From positions 1 to 5,069 of the forward strand of contig JAZPZM010000127.1 in NCBI GenBank assembly GCA_045544735.1: DNA of 5,069 bases, given 5' to 3'. Position numbers and translations under genes: made by a program. The stretch comes from CAG-390 sp045544735 (GTDB lineage Bacteria > Bacillota > Clostridia > Oscillospirales > CAG-272). Under the pieces are notes generated by a model. That model saw nothing but the letters and a program-made list of their open reading frames with translations. It was not told the DNA's origin and ran no database searches. This document shows positions 1 through 5,001 of this stretch, one piece after another; within the stretch, counting starts at the first letter, position 1; each line of letters begins with the position of its first letter.

Positions 1-1288
1 CAAACGGCCCGCGGGAGCGCCGGAGTGCCGGGGGCGGTTTTTTATAAAGCCGGGACGGGAGTAGCGCGGGGGGGGGGGTGTTCCCGCCGACCCCCGCCGC
101 CCTGCCGTCCGCCCCCTTGCCCGCCGCAGAGGACGAGTTGAAAAACGCATTCAGAAGAAAAAGCTCCTCACCGTATTTCGCAAAATATCGACCAAGCGAC
201 GAAAAATGCTCTTCTCCGCCCGAAATTACGCCCGCGACCTTCATTTTCCCCTCGGTCAGCGTACCCGTTTTGTCGGTGAAAAGCACGTTCATACAGCCCG
301 CCGCCTCGATGCCGACGGGCTTTTTCACAAGCACGCCCGCGCGCGCCATTCGGCGCACGTTGCGCGACAGCACCACCGCTATCATCATCGGCAATCCTTC
401 GGGAACTGCCACCACGATGACGGTCAGCGCAAGAGTCAGCGCGTCAAAGAGCCTTGAAAACAGGAAAACGGGGCTTGAAAGCTTGAATAATATCACCTCG
501 CGGCGAAATCCGCTGTCGATTATGAAAACGTTGAAAAGGAACGCCGCCGCGACGAGTATCGCCGCGATATACCCAAGGCGGCTTATCTGCCGCGCGAGCG
601 TCGCAAGGCGCACGCGCAAGGGACTTTCCCTGACCTCGCCCTGCACCTCGCGGCAAATGCCGCCGAGATACGTCGACGCGCCAACCGCGCTGACGCGCAT
701 AACGCCCTCGCCCGACGTGACAAGGCATCCGCGAAGCACCGACGAGGGCGAGTCGGGGAGCATTGCGCCGTCGCGCGAGGGTCGCTTTTCGACCTCACGG
801 CTCTCGCCCGTCATCGCGGACATATCAAGCGTCAGCCCGCCGGAGAGCAAAACTCCGTCAGCCGCTACCGCCTCGCCCGCCGAGAGCAAAAGCACGTCGC
901 CCACGACCACCTCGTTTACGGCAATGGCGCGGACCTCGCCGTCGCGCACGGCGCGGCAAGTCTCGCCCGCCCCGCTTTTTTCAAGCGAGATGAACGCCGC
1001 CTCGCTTCCGTGCTCCGAAAGCGTGGAGATGAGCGTGGCGATAAGGACGGACAGCGCAATTCCCACCGTTTCGGCAACGTCGCCGCCGTGAAAGAGAAAA
1101 ATAATATTCACCCCAAGCGCAAAAAGCAGTATCTTTATCACGGGGTCGGCGAGATTTGATATAAATTTCGCCAAAAACGAGCGGCGTTTTCGGCGCGGCA
1201 AGACGTTCTCGCCGTGCTCGCGGCGCGCCCTCTCCGCTTCCTTTTCATTCAGTCCGCGCGGCAATGCCGCGCCTCTTACTTTATCCAT
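1..1288 (-). CDS. P-type cation-transporting ATPase, PMCA-like calcium pump (N-terminal part, runs off left edge)
   Basis: The product is an integral membrane pump that uses ATP, through an aspartyl-phosphate intermediate, to move a cation, probably Ca2+, out of the cell. About 429 codons are visible; members of the family usually have about 850-900 residues, so roughly half is missing. In order I see a cation-ATPase N-terminal segment (GLNEKEAERARREHGENVLP, residues 12-31), TM1 (about 49-66), TM2 (71-91), an actuator domain with VVVGDV and the phosphatase motif T160-G-E-S163, TM3 (about 240-257), TM4 (about 284-308) with P296-E-G-L-P300, and the phosphorylation motif D339-K-T-G-T-L-T. The glutamate of PEGLP is a Ca2+ ligand in SERCA and PMCA pumps. 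The nucleotide-binding domain has only begun. The start ATG at 1288-1286 follows AGGTGG closely. Near the left end a run of eleven G on the plus strand encodes three prolines inside the usually conserved GGN-x4-ALL motif, yet the frame stays open. Calcium is inferred from family resemblance; the TM5-TM6 ligands lie outside the window. Confidence 0.93.
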   Translation of the reverse strand, partial: MDKVRGAALPRGLNEKEAERARREHGENVLPRRKRRSFLAKFISNLADPVIKILLFALGVNIIFLFHGGDVAETVGIALSVLIATLISTLSEHGSEAAFISLEKSGAGETCRAVRDGEVRAIAVNEVVVGDVLLLSAGEAVAADGVLLSGGLTLDMSAMTGESREVEKRPSRDGAMLPDSPSSVLRGCLVTSGEGVMRVSAVGASTYLGGICREVQGEVRESPLRVRLATLARQISRLGYIAAILVAAAFLFNVFIIDSGFRREVILFKLSSPVFLFSRLFDALTLALTVIVVAVPEGLPMMIAVVLSRNVRRMARAGVLVKKPVGIEAAGCMNVLFTDKTGTLTEGKMKVAGVISGGEEHFSSLGRYFAKYGEELFLLNAFFNSSSAAGKGADGRAAGVGGNTPPPALLPSRLYKKPPPALRRSRGPF

Positions 1289-1311
1289 TTCCACCTGCCA
1301 GACAATGTTTA

Positions 1312-1340
1312 TATATAAGCATATTCCGTAGGAACGGCAA
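1312..1340 (-). promoter_or_regulatory. Possible promoter of the P-type ATPase gene
   Basis: Read on the minus strand there is a TTGCCG at 1340-1335 (4 of 6 matches to the -35 consensus) and, after 17 bases, a TATATA at 1317-1312 as -10. This would start transcription a little over 20 bases before the ATG at 1288. The region is AT-rich and no better pair is visible in this direction. The -35 hexamer lies inside a small palindrome (1335-1348), which would suit control by a repressor, but no regulator is identified. Confidence 0.35.
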
Positions 1341-1379
1341 AAATGCCGCCCGAAAAGCAAAATAAAGCGGCAAAAATGC
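1335..1379. repeat. Pair of 12-bp direct repeats, each a small palindrome, in the divergent control region
   Basis: CGGCAAAAATGC occurs at 1335-1346 and again at 1368-1379, 33 bp apart. The first copy is the core of a perfect hairpin, CGGCA-AAAA-TGCCG (1335-1348). In the second copy the symmetric part is shorter (GCA-AAAA-TGC). The first copy overlaps the putative -35 of the leftward ATPase promoter; the second lies about 52 bp before the -35 of the rightward rpmH promoter. A spacing close to three helical turns fits paired binding sites, but this is inference. Confidence 0.4.
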
Positions 1380-1431
1380 GAAAAAATATGCGGTTTATAA
1401 AAAAAGAATTGGTTTTTTTCTCGCTTTTCTC

Positions 1432-1461
1432 TTGACAAATACCCCCTTTTTAGATTATAAT
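1432..1461 (+). promoter_or_regulatory. Strong sigma-A promoter of the rpmH operon
   Basis: A perfect -35 box TTGACA (1432-1437) and a perfect -10 box TATAAT (1456-1461) are separated by 18 bases. Upstream, 1393-1430 is rich in A and T tracts and may act as an UP element. Transcription should begin near 1468, leaving a leader of about 70 nt before rpmH that includes a small AAGCG-CAA-CGCTT hairpin (1498-1510). Such a promoter suits a ribosomal protein gene and is the only obvious promoter for the five-gene operon. Confidence 0.88.
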
Positions 1462-1540
1462 ATTGGGTGTCATTGTGTAAGGGCGTATTGTCGCTCAAAG
1501 CGCAACGCTTCCGAAACCACATCAAGGGAGGTGCCAGATA

Positions 1541-1675
1541 ATGCTCAGAACCTATCAGCCCAAAAAGCGTCAGCGTCAGAAGGAGCATGGCTTCAGAAAG
1601 AGAATGAAGACTCGCGACGGCAGAAATGTCCTCAAAAGAAGACGTGCTAAAGGCAGAAAAAGACTGTCTTATTAA
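1541..1675 (+). CDS. rpmH: 50S ribosomal protein L34
   Basis: This 44-residue, very basic protein is a structural component of the large ribosomal subunit that binds 23S rRNA. The sequence begins MLRTYQPKKRQRQKEHGFRK and ends with an Arg/Lys-rich stretch closing in GRKRLSY. This matches the family pattern (K-R-T-[YF]-Q-P-[KS], then HGFRKRM, T-x-[DN]-GR-x-VL-x-RRR-x-KGRK) along its whole length, and 44 residues is the normal size. The start is fixed by an excellent ribosome binding site, AAGGGAGG (1524-1531), nine bases before the ATG. It is the first gene of the operon behind a consensus promoter and is followed by an attenuator-like hairpin that probably sets its output above that of the later genes. 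Confidence 0.98.
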   Translation: MLRTYQPKKRQRQKEHGFRKRMKTRDGRNVLKRRRAKGRKRLSY

Positions 1676-1696
1676 GTTTTACAACTTAAAAGAAAT

Positions 1697-1731
1697 TCCG
1701 GCGACACTCTAAGGCAAGTCGCCGGATTTTT
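1697..1731 (+). terminator. Intrinsic terminator / attenuator between rpmH and rnpA
   Basis: TCCGGCGAC (1697-1705) pairs perfectly with GTCGCCGGA (1718-1726) across a 12-base loop and is followed by TTTTT (1727-1731). After one mismatch, AAA before the stem can also pair with the T tract. An AT-rich hairpin, TTAAGTT/AACTTAA (1672-1689), overlaps the rpmH stop just upstream. Since no new promoter is evident before rnpA, this is best read as a partial terminator giving high L34 and lower RNase P protein output. Confidence 0.75.
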
Positions 1732-1784
1732 CCCGCTATACCGAAAAACTAAAATCAAAATTCACGGAAGCAAGCTTTGATATT

Positions 1785-2183
1785 ATGAAAAACACACCTA
1801 TTACCGAAAATCATCTGTTCAGGAAGGCTTACGCAAACGGAAAAAGCGCCGCGGGGAAGTATATCGCCGTGTACGCGCTAAAAGACCGCGCCGCGAAAAG
1901 ATTTATAAGCGCCGACCCTCTCCACCGAACCCGCAACCGCCTCGGTCTTACCGTTGGCAAAAAGATAGGCTCGGCTGTGGAGCGTAACCGCGCCAAAAGA
2001 CTTATGCGCGAGGCGTACCGTCTGCTCGACGGCGAGGGAGCAGTTTCCCACGGCTATCTTCTCGTGATCGCCGCACGAACCGCCGCAACGAAAGCCAAAA
2101 TGCCCGATATCCGCACCGAGCTTTCTTTTCTTCTCGATAAGCTCGGGCTTTTAGTGCATCAAGCCCCTATTCAAACAGAATGA
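1785..2183 (+). CDS. rnpA: Ribonuclease P protein component
   Basis: This is the protein subunit of RNase P, the ribozyme that removes 5' leaders from precursor tRNAs; it binds the catalytic RNA and the leader. At 132 residues it is slightly longer than the usual 110-125. The family pattern is clear: an N-terminal FRKAYANGKS stretch (residues 12-21), NRLGLTVGKKIG (51-62), and the signature RNR motif R67-N68-R69 in ERNRAKRLMREAYR, followed by a late helix and strand (GYLLVIAAR, then a leucine-rich end). The ATG at 1785 is preceded only by GGAAG (1766-1770), 14 bases away, so initiation should be weaker than for rpmH. Its TGA overlaps the yidD ATG in an ATGA arrangement, implying translational coupling. 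Confidence 0.97.
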   Translation: MKNTPITENHLFRKAYANGKSAAGKYIAVYALKDRAAKRFISADPLHRTRNRLGLTVGKKIGSAVERNRAKRLMREAYRLLDGEGAVSHGYLLVIAARTAATKAKMPDIRTELSFLLDKLGLLVHQAPIQTE

Positions 2184-2476
2184 AGCACGTTTGCATAGCA
2201 CTCATACGCTTCTACCAAAAGCATCTTTCCCCTCTCAAACGTAACCCAACGTGTAAGTTTACACCTACATGCTCAGCCTACGCCATTGAGGCGTTTTCGA
2301 AACGTGGCTTTTTCGTGGGATTCGCTTTGACGGTGTGGAGAATTCTCCGTTGCAACCCATGGAGCATCGGCGGATACGACCCCGTCCCCGAAAAGAGATC
2401 TCACCGCAGGGTAATAAGGGAAGGTAAGTCTTTGGCTCACAGTGATGAAAGCGAGGACGGCTCCGACGCGGAGTGA
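2180..2476 (+). CDS. yidD: Membrane protein insertion efficiency factor YidD
   Basis: YidD is a small membrane-associated protein that helps YidC insert proteins into the cytoplasmic membrane; its exact mechanism is not settled. The 98-residue product starts with an amphipathic helix (residues 1-20), then shows the family core: NPTCKFTPTCSAYAIEAF (22-39) with C25 and C31, G43, an RILRC stretch (54-58) with C58, NPW (59-61), and GGYDPVP (64-70). These are the conserved cysteines and the end motif of the family. The tail after about residue 72 is first basic and then acidic and is not conserved in general. There is no Shine-Dalgarno sequence before its ATG, which overlaps the rnpA stop, so translation probably depends on ribosomes finishing rnpA. 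Its place directly before yidC is the usual one. Confidence 0.97.
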   Translation: MKHVCIALIRFYQKHLSPLKRNPTCKFTPTCSAYAIEAFSKRGFFVGFALTVWRILRCNPWSIGGYDPVPEKRSHRRVIREGKSLAHSDESEDGSDAE

Positions 2477-2477
2477 C

Positions 2478-2518
2478 CTCGTATTATAACGAGAGGAATT
2501 TTTCGCCACGGCGAAAAA
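2478..2518 (+). promoter_or_regulatory. Two adjacent hairpins filling the yidD-yidC spacer, around the only SD-like sequence
   Basis: CTCGT (2478-2482) pairs with ACGAG (2489-2493), and TTTTTCGCC (2499-2507) pairs with GGCGAAAAA (2510-2518), the innermost pair probably opening to give a usable loop. The best SD-like sequence, GAGAGG (2491-2496), overlaps the right arm of the first hairpin and lies 31 bases before the yidC ATG. If the second hairpin forms, the intervening RNA is looped out and the SD would sit about 11 unpaired bases from the start codon; if the first forms, the SD is partly hidden. The structures are visible in the sequence; a role in yidC translation is inference. Confidence 0.45.
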
Positions 2519-2527
2519 AACACGAAA

Positions 2528-3778
2528 ATGAACACTATTTTAGGTTGGATAGGAAATCTCCTCGGCATTCTCGACCTCGGAACGGGCAACTACCTCGTTT
2601 CCCTGCTCATGTTTGCCCTGATACTTGAGATATGCCTTCTCCCTATCAGCATCAAGCAACACAAAAACACCATTAAGCAGGCTACTCTCCGCCCCAAGGA
2701 AATGGCGATCCGCAAAAAGTACGCGGGACGCAACGATCAGGCTACACAGCAAAAGGTCACCATGGAGATTCAGGAGATGTACCAGAAGGAGCATTACAGT
2801 CCCTTTGGCGGCTGCTTGCCCCTCCTTATCCAGATGCCTGTACTCATCGCGCTTTATCAGGTCGTTATCAACCCCCTCAGATACGTTATGCATCTTGGCG
2901 CAGACCTTATTGCCGCAGTTGACTCCTTCTCGAAGTGGATGGGTCTTACCGACCTTCACGGCACTATCGACCTCGTCAACTACGTCTCAAAGGGTCAGCT
3001 CACCGCAGAGGGCTTCAAAAATTATATCACAAACCCCGAAATATTCTCTCAGGTCAAGAATTATTTCGTCGAGGGAAGCACCGCTACCGCAGAGTCGCTC
3101 GCTTCCGAGTTTGAAACGGCGTTCTCCAACGTTGACGCGCTTTCCACCTTCAACATCGGCTCCGTAAACCTTGCCCTTTCTCCTTCAAGCGAGGGCTTCG
3201 GCTGGCTTATGCTCATTCCCGTGCTGACCTTCATCGTTTACTTCGCAAGTATGAAGATCAACCGAAAGCTCACCTATCAGCCCACGCAGGCTGAGGGCGG
3301 TCAGGTCGGCTGCTCCAACAACGCAATGGACATCACCATGCCCCTGATGAGCGTTTTCATCTCGTTCAGCATGTCGGGCGTAGTCGGCGTTTACTGGATT
3401 TTCAAGAGCATCCTCGGAAGCATCAAGCAGTTCCTTATGGTCAAGGCTCTGCCCTACCCCACCTTTACGGAGGAGGATTACAAGGCGGCTGAAAAGGAAT
3501 ACGCGGGTAAAGCACCGAAAAAGGTCAACACGAAGAGTAGCATTGAGGCTACGCGCCATAATCCCAAGTCCCTCTTCCGCATGGACGAGGAGGACTATGA
3601 CCCCACCGAGAACGTTCCCACTCCCGTTGAGAAGAACGTGACCGAAAAGAGTCCCGCCTACGCCGCGCCCCTTAAGGACGAGAGCGACAAGCCCACGTCC
3701 AAGAAGGCGAAGAAGGATAAGGCACAGGACAGCGCCGACAGCGCAAAGAGCGACGACGGCGACAGCGCAGACCAATAA
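2528..3778 (+). CDS. yidC: Membrane protein insertase YidC/Oxa1/SpoIIIJ family
   Basis: YidC inserts membrane proteins, alone or with SecYEG, from a hydrophilic groove within the bilayer. This 416-residue form lacks the large Gram-negative N-terminal domain and shows no lipobox. TM1 is about 21-39 and runs into the family sequence LLPISIKQHKN (37-47). Residues 45-90 form the charged cytoplasmic helical hairpin (LRPKEMAIRKKY, 54-65). TM2 contains FGGCLPLLIQMPVLIALY (93-110). A long outside segment (about 114-225) is followed by TM3 (226-241), TM4 (269-283) and TM5 (285-304), then a charged tail of about 110 residues that is mixed lysine/acidic and may bind ribosomes. In the ungapped match of TM1 to B. 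subtilis SpoIIIJ recalled from memory, the groove arginine (R73 there) is glutamate E34 here. The tail and outside loop make the protein much longer than SpoIIIJ (about 260 residues). No good SD precedes the ATG closely. It lies after yidD and before jag, the normal order. Confidence 0.96.
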   Translation: MNTILGWIGNLLGILDLGTGNYLVSLLMFALILEICLLPISIKQHKNTIKQATLRPKEMAIRKKYAGRNDQATQQKVTMEIQEMYQKEHYSPFGGCLPLLIQMPVLIALYQVVINPLRYVMHLGADLIAAVDSFSKWMGLTDLHGTIDLVNYVSKGQLTAEGFKNYITNPEIFSQVKNYFVEGSTATAESLASEFETAFSNVDALSTFNIGSVNLALSPSSEGFGWLMLIPVLTFIVYFASMKINRKLTYQPTQAEGGQVGCSNNAMDITMPLMSVFISFSMSGVVGVYWIFKSILGSIKQFLMVKALPYPTFTEEDYKAAEKEYAGKAPKKVNTKSSIEATRHNPKSLFRMDEEDYDPTENVPTPVEKNVTEKSPAYAAPLKDESDKPTSKKAKKDKAQDSADSAKSDDGDSADQ

Positions 3779-3806
3779 TTTTGTCAATATTTAAGAGGTT
3801 TTTACC

Positions 3807-4454
3807 GTGAAAAAAGAAATCACAATCAAGGCGAAAACGGTTGAGGAAGCTCTTGCCGAGGCTGCAAGCCAGCTTGGCGTTCCCGCCGAAAAGCTTGACT
3901 ATACCGTTGTTTCCGAGGCTCGCCGCGGCTTCCTCGGCATCGGCGCGTCTGATGCGGAGATCACCGCAAGCTACACCCCCAAGGGTGAGAAGAACGCCAT
4001 CGGATTTATCAAGACCATCGTTGAGGATATGCAGCTTGACGCTACCGTTACCTCCCGCGAGGGCGGCAACGACGACCTGCTTATCGAGGTGAACGGCGAG
4101 AATGCGGGCATTCTTATCGGTCACCACGGCGACACGCTTGACGCTCTGCAATATCTTGCAAACCTTGCCGCTAACCGCCGCGAGGACGGTGAGAAGCGCG
4201 AGTACACGCGCGTCACCCTTGACGTTGAGGGCTACCGCGCAAGACGCGAGGAGACCCTTCGCGAGCTTGCACGCAAGAACTCCGCGCGCGTTCTCAAGTA
4301 TAAGCGAAGCATTATGCTTGAGCCGATGAACCCCTACGAGCGCCGTATCATCCACTCCGAGGTACAGCACATCGAGGGCGTTTCCACAAACTCCATCGGC
4401 AGCGAAAACAACCGCAGAATCGTTATTTATATAGATAACGAAAAGAAGAACTAA
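3807..4454 (+). CDS. jag: Jag/KhpB RNA-binding protein (Jag_N, KH and R3H domains)
   Basis: Jag (KhpB, EloR) is a cytoplasmic RNA-binding protein encoded next to Gram-positive yidC; in streptococci and lactobacilli its homologues, with KhpA, affect cell elongation and gene expression. The 215-residue product has a Jag_N domain (about 1-54) with the RGFLGIG motif (40-46), a KH domain (about 62-123) with the GxxG loop G105-H-H-G108 followed by DTLDALQYL, and an R3H domain (about 147-210) with MNPYERRIIH, whose R179-x3-H183 is the R3H signature. All three are complete. The start codon is GTG at 3807, chosen because AAGAGG (3793-3798) sits eight bases before it and the Jag_N domain begins at once (MKKEITIKAKTVEEAL). 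It is 28 bp after yidC and so in the same operon. It is the last gene before a gene-free repeat block. Confidence 0.96.
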   Translation: MKKEITIKAKTVEEALAEAASQLGVPAEKLDYTVVSEARRGFLGIGASDAEITASYTPKGEKNAIGFIKTIVEDMQLDATVTSREGGNDDLLIEVNGENAGILIGHHGDTLDALQYLANLAANRREDGEKREYTRVTLDVEGYRARREETLRELARKNSARVLKYKRSIMLEPMNPYERRIIHSEVQHIEGVSTNSIGSENNRRIVIYIDNEKKN

Positions 4455-4460
4455 AAAAAA

Positions 4461-4492
4461 AGCCCGTAACCTTTGGTTTCAGCCTGTTTTTT
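4461..4492 (+). terminator. Imperfect terminator-like hairpin after jag
   Basis: AACC (4468-4471) pairs with GGTT (4475-4478) around a TTT loop, and the stem can extend outward through 4461/4485 with three mismatches. An A tract (4453-4461) and a T tract (4487-4492) flank it, so it could end transcription from the operon. On the minus strand one of the mismatches becomes a G-U pair and a nine-base T tract follows, so it may work at least as well for leftward transcripts. The stem is weak and the call uncertain. Confidence 0.35.
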
Positions 4493-4641
4493 GCGATATT
4501 CGCCTTACGGCGAGCGATATTCGCCTTGCGGCGAGCGATATTCGCCTTGCGGCGAGCGATATTCGCCTTGCGGCGAGCGATATTCGCCTTGCGGCGAGCG
4601 ATATTCGCCTTGCGGCGAGCGATATTCAACCTTGCGGTTGA
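4493..4641. repeat. Tandem array: six 21-bp units plus a 23-bp variant unit, each with a hairpin
   Basis: Six units start at 4493, 4514, 4535, 4556, 4577 and 4598. Each is a GCGATAT linker followed by a hairpin with stem TCGCC/GGCGA and loop TTGC; the first unit has loop TTAC and the other five are identical. The seventh unit (4619-4641) keeps the linker and loop but has stem TCAACC/GGTTGA, one pair longer, with changes matched on both arms. The linker together with the first bases of the next stem also forms a small palindrome (GCGA-TAT-TCGC), so alternative pairings exist. Both strands happen to stay open as seven-residue repeats, which I regard as spurious. The near-identity of the units suggests recent expansion or correction of copies. 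Confidence 0.95.
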
Positions 4642-4692
4642 GCGATATATTTTGCTTCGCAAAATGTTAAGGTGGCTTTTTGCGGCGCAAAA
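4642..4692. repeat. Further linker-plus-hairpin unit and a related hairpin next to the array
   Basis: The GCGATAT linker occurs once more at 4642-4648, now followed by a different hairpin, ATTTTGC-TTC-GCAAAAT (4649-4665). After 12 bases comes a related hairpin without the linker, TTTTGC-GGC-GCAAAA (4678-4692). These continue the pattern of the array with AT-rich stems. Confidence 0.8.
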
Positions 4693-4710
4693 TGCGTTTG
4701 TATTGAAAAC

Positions 4711-4790
4711 GGAATAGCGCACTCTCCTGCGTCATTCCGAATGAACCCCACTTGGAGCGGGAATAGCGCACTCTTTAGCGTCATTCCGAA
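4711..4790. repeat. Two copies of a 31-bp hairpin element
   Basis: The segments 4711-4741 and 4760-4790 match at 28 of 31 positions; the three differences (CCT versus TTA) are adjacent and lie in or next to the loop. Each copy begins GGAATAGCGCACTCT and ends GCGTCATTCCGAA, and the ends pair (GGAAT with ATTCC, then GCGC/CGCA with GCG) around a short loop. This looks like a dispersed intergenic repeat present twice in tandem with an 18-bp gap. Confidence 0.85.
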
Positions 4791-4818
4791 GCTCCGCCAA
4801 GCTGCTTCGCGGCGGAGC
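4791..4818. repeat. Hairpin with 8-bp perfect stem
   Basis: GCTCCGCC (4791-4798) pairs perfectly with GGCGGAGC (4811-4818) around a 12-base loop that holds AAG-CTG-CTT. It directly abuts the second copy of the 31-bp element, so it may be part of a larger composite repeat. Confidence 0.75.
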
Positions 4819-4828
4819 GAGCGAATCT

Positions 4829-4854
4829 CGCAAAAATTCCGCAGAATTTTTGCG
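4829..4854. repeat. Hairpin with 11-bp perfect stem
   Basis: CGCAAAAATTC (4829-4839) pairs perfectly with GAATTTTTGCG (4844-4854) around the loop CGCA. No T tract follows on either strand, so it does not read as a simple intrinsic terminator. Confidence 0.8.
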
Positions 4855-4858
4855 CTTG

Positions 4859-4932
4859 ATGTTAGCACCTGACTTTTCCCTTTCGGACTCTCGCCGTGCG
4901 CTACGGCTACATAAAAAAGCGGTGGCTAACAT
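4859..4932. repeat. Longer inverted repeat enclosing a small hairpin
   Basis: ATGTTAGCACC (4859-4869) is the reverse complement of GGTGGCTAACAT (4921-4932) apart from one extra G. The 51 bases between contain GCCGT-GCGCT-ACGGC (4893-4907). This could be a small repeat element bounded by inverted arms, but there is no visible target-site duplication. Confidence 0.55.
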
Positions 4933-4935
4933 TAG

Positions 4936-5001
4936 CCTCGCCCTTTGGGAGAGGTAGCGAAGCGGCGCGAGGGTAGTGAATGACACCACGGGGTGGTGTC
5001 A
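4936..5001. repeat. Two hairpins: CCTC/GAGG stem and a 9-bp perfect palindrome
   Basis: CCTC-G-CCC (4936-4943) pairs with GGG-A-GAGG (4947-4954) around TTT with one G/A mismatch. Further on, TGACACCAC (4981-4989) pairs perfectly with GTGGTGTCA (4993-5001) around GGG. Beyond this, GAGCGTGAC occurs twice (5009-5017 and 5044-5052), and CACGC-GGA-GCGTG (5037-5049) forms one more short palindrome before the right edge. Confidence 0.7.

Noticed and set aside
1..80. Frameshift pseudogene of the ATPase at the G run
   Set aside because: The frame stays open to the window edge, and GGN and ALL on both sides of the run are in the same frame at normal spacing. One alternative frame meets a stop soon after. 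Slippage remains possible and is listed as a finding instead.
78..1091. A 337-codon open frame on the plus strand opposite the ATPase
   Set aside because: The minus-strand frame carries TGES, PEGLP and DKTGTLT motifs and is clearly the gene. The plus frame is low-complexity Ser/Pro/Thr/Arg-rich, starts at a GTG in the G run and has no recognisable motif.
1280..1290. DnaA box or origin next to rpmH
   Set aside because: TTATCCATT at 1281-1289 has two mismatches to TTATCCACA, overlaps the ATPase start codon and stands alone.
1432..1650. A 72-codon open frame over the promoter and rpmH
   Set aside because: It begins at the -35 box and overlaps the well-supported rpmH in another frame.
2540..2959. 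Minus-strand open frames opposite yidC and jag
   Set aside because: They are shadows of strongly conserved plus-strand genes and have no start signals or motifs of their own.
4493..4641. CRISPR array
   Set aside because: The units are directly adjacent, 21 bp long and contain no unique spacers; the repeated part is the whole unit. No cas genes are present.
4423..4722. Repeat proteins on both strands across the tandem array (seven-residue repeats such as IARRKAN)
   Set aside because: A 21-bp unit is a multiple of three, so any frame without a stop stays open. There are no ribosome binding sites, and the DNA signal is palindromic rather than codon-like.
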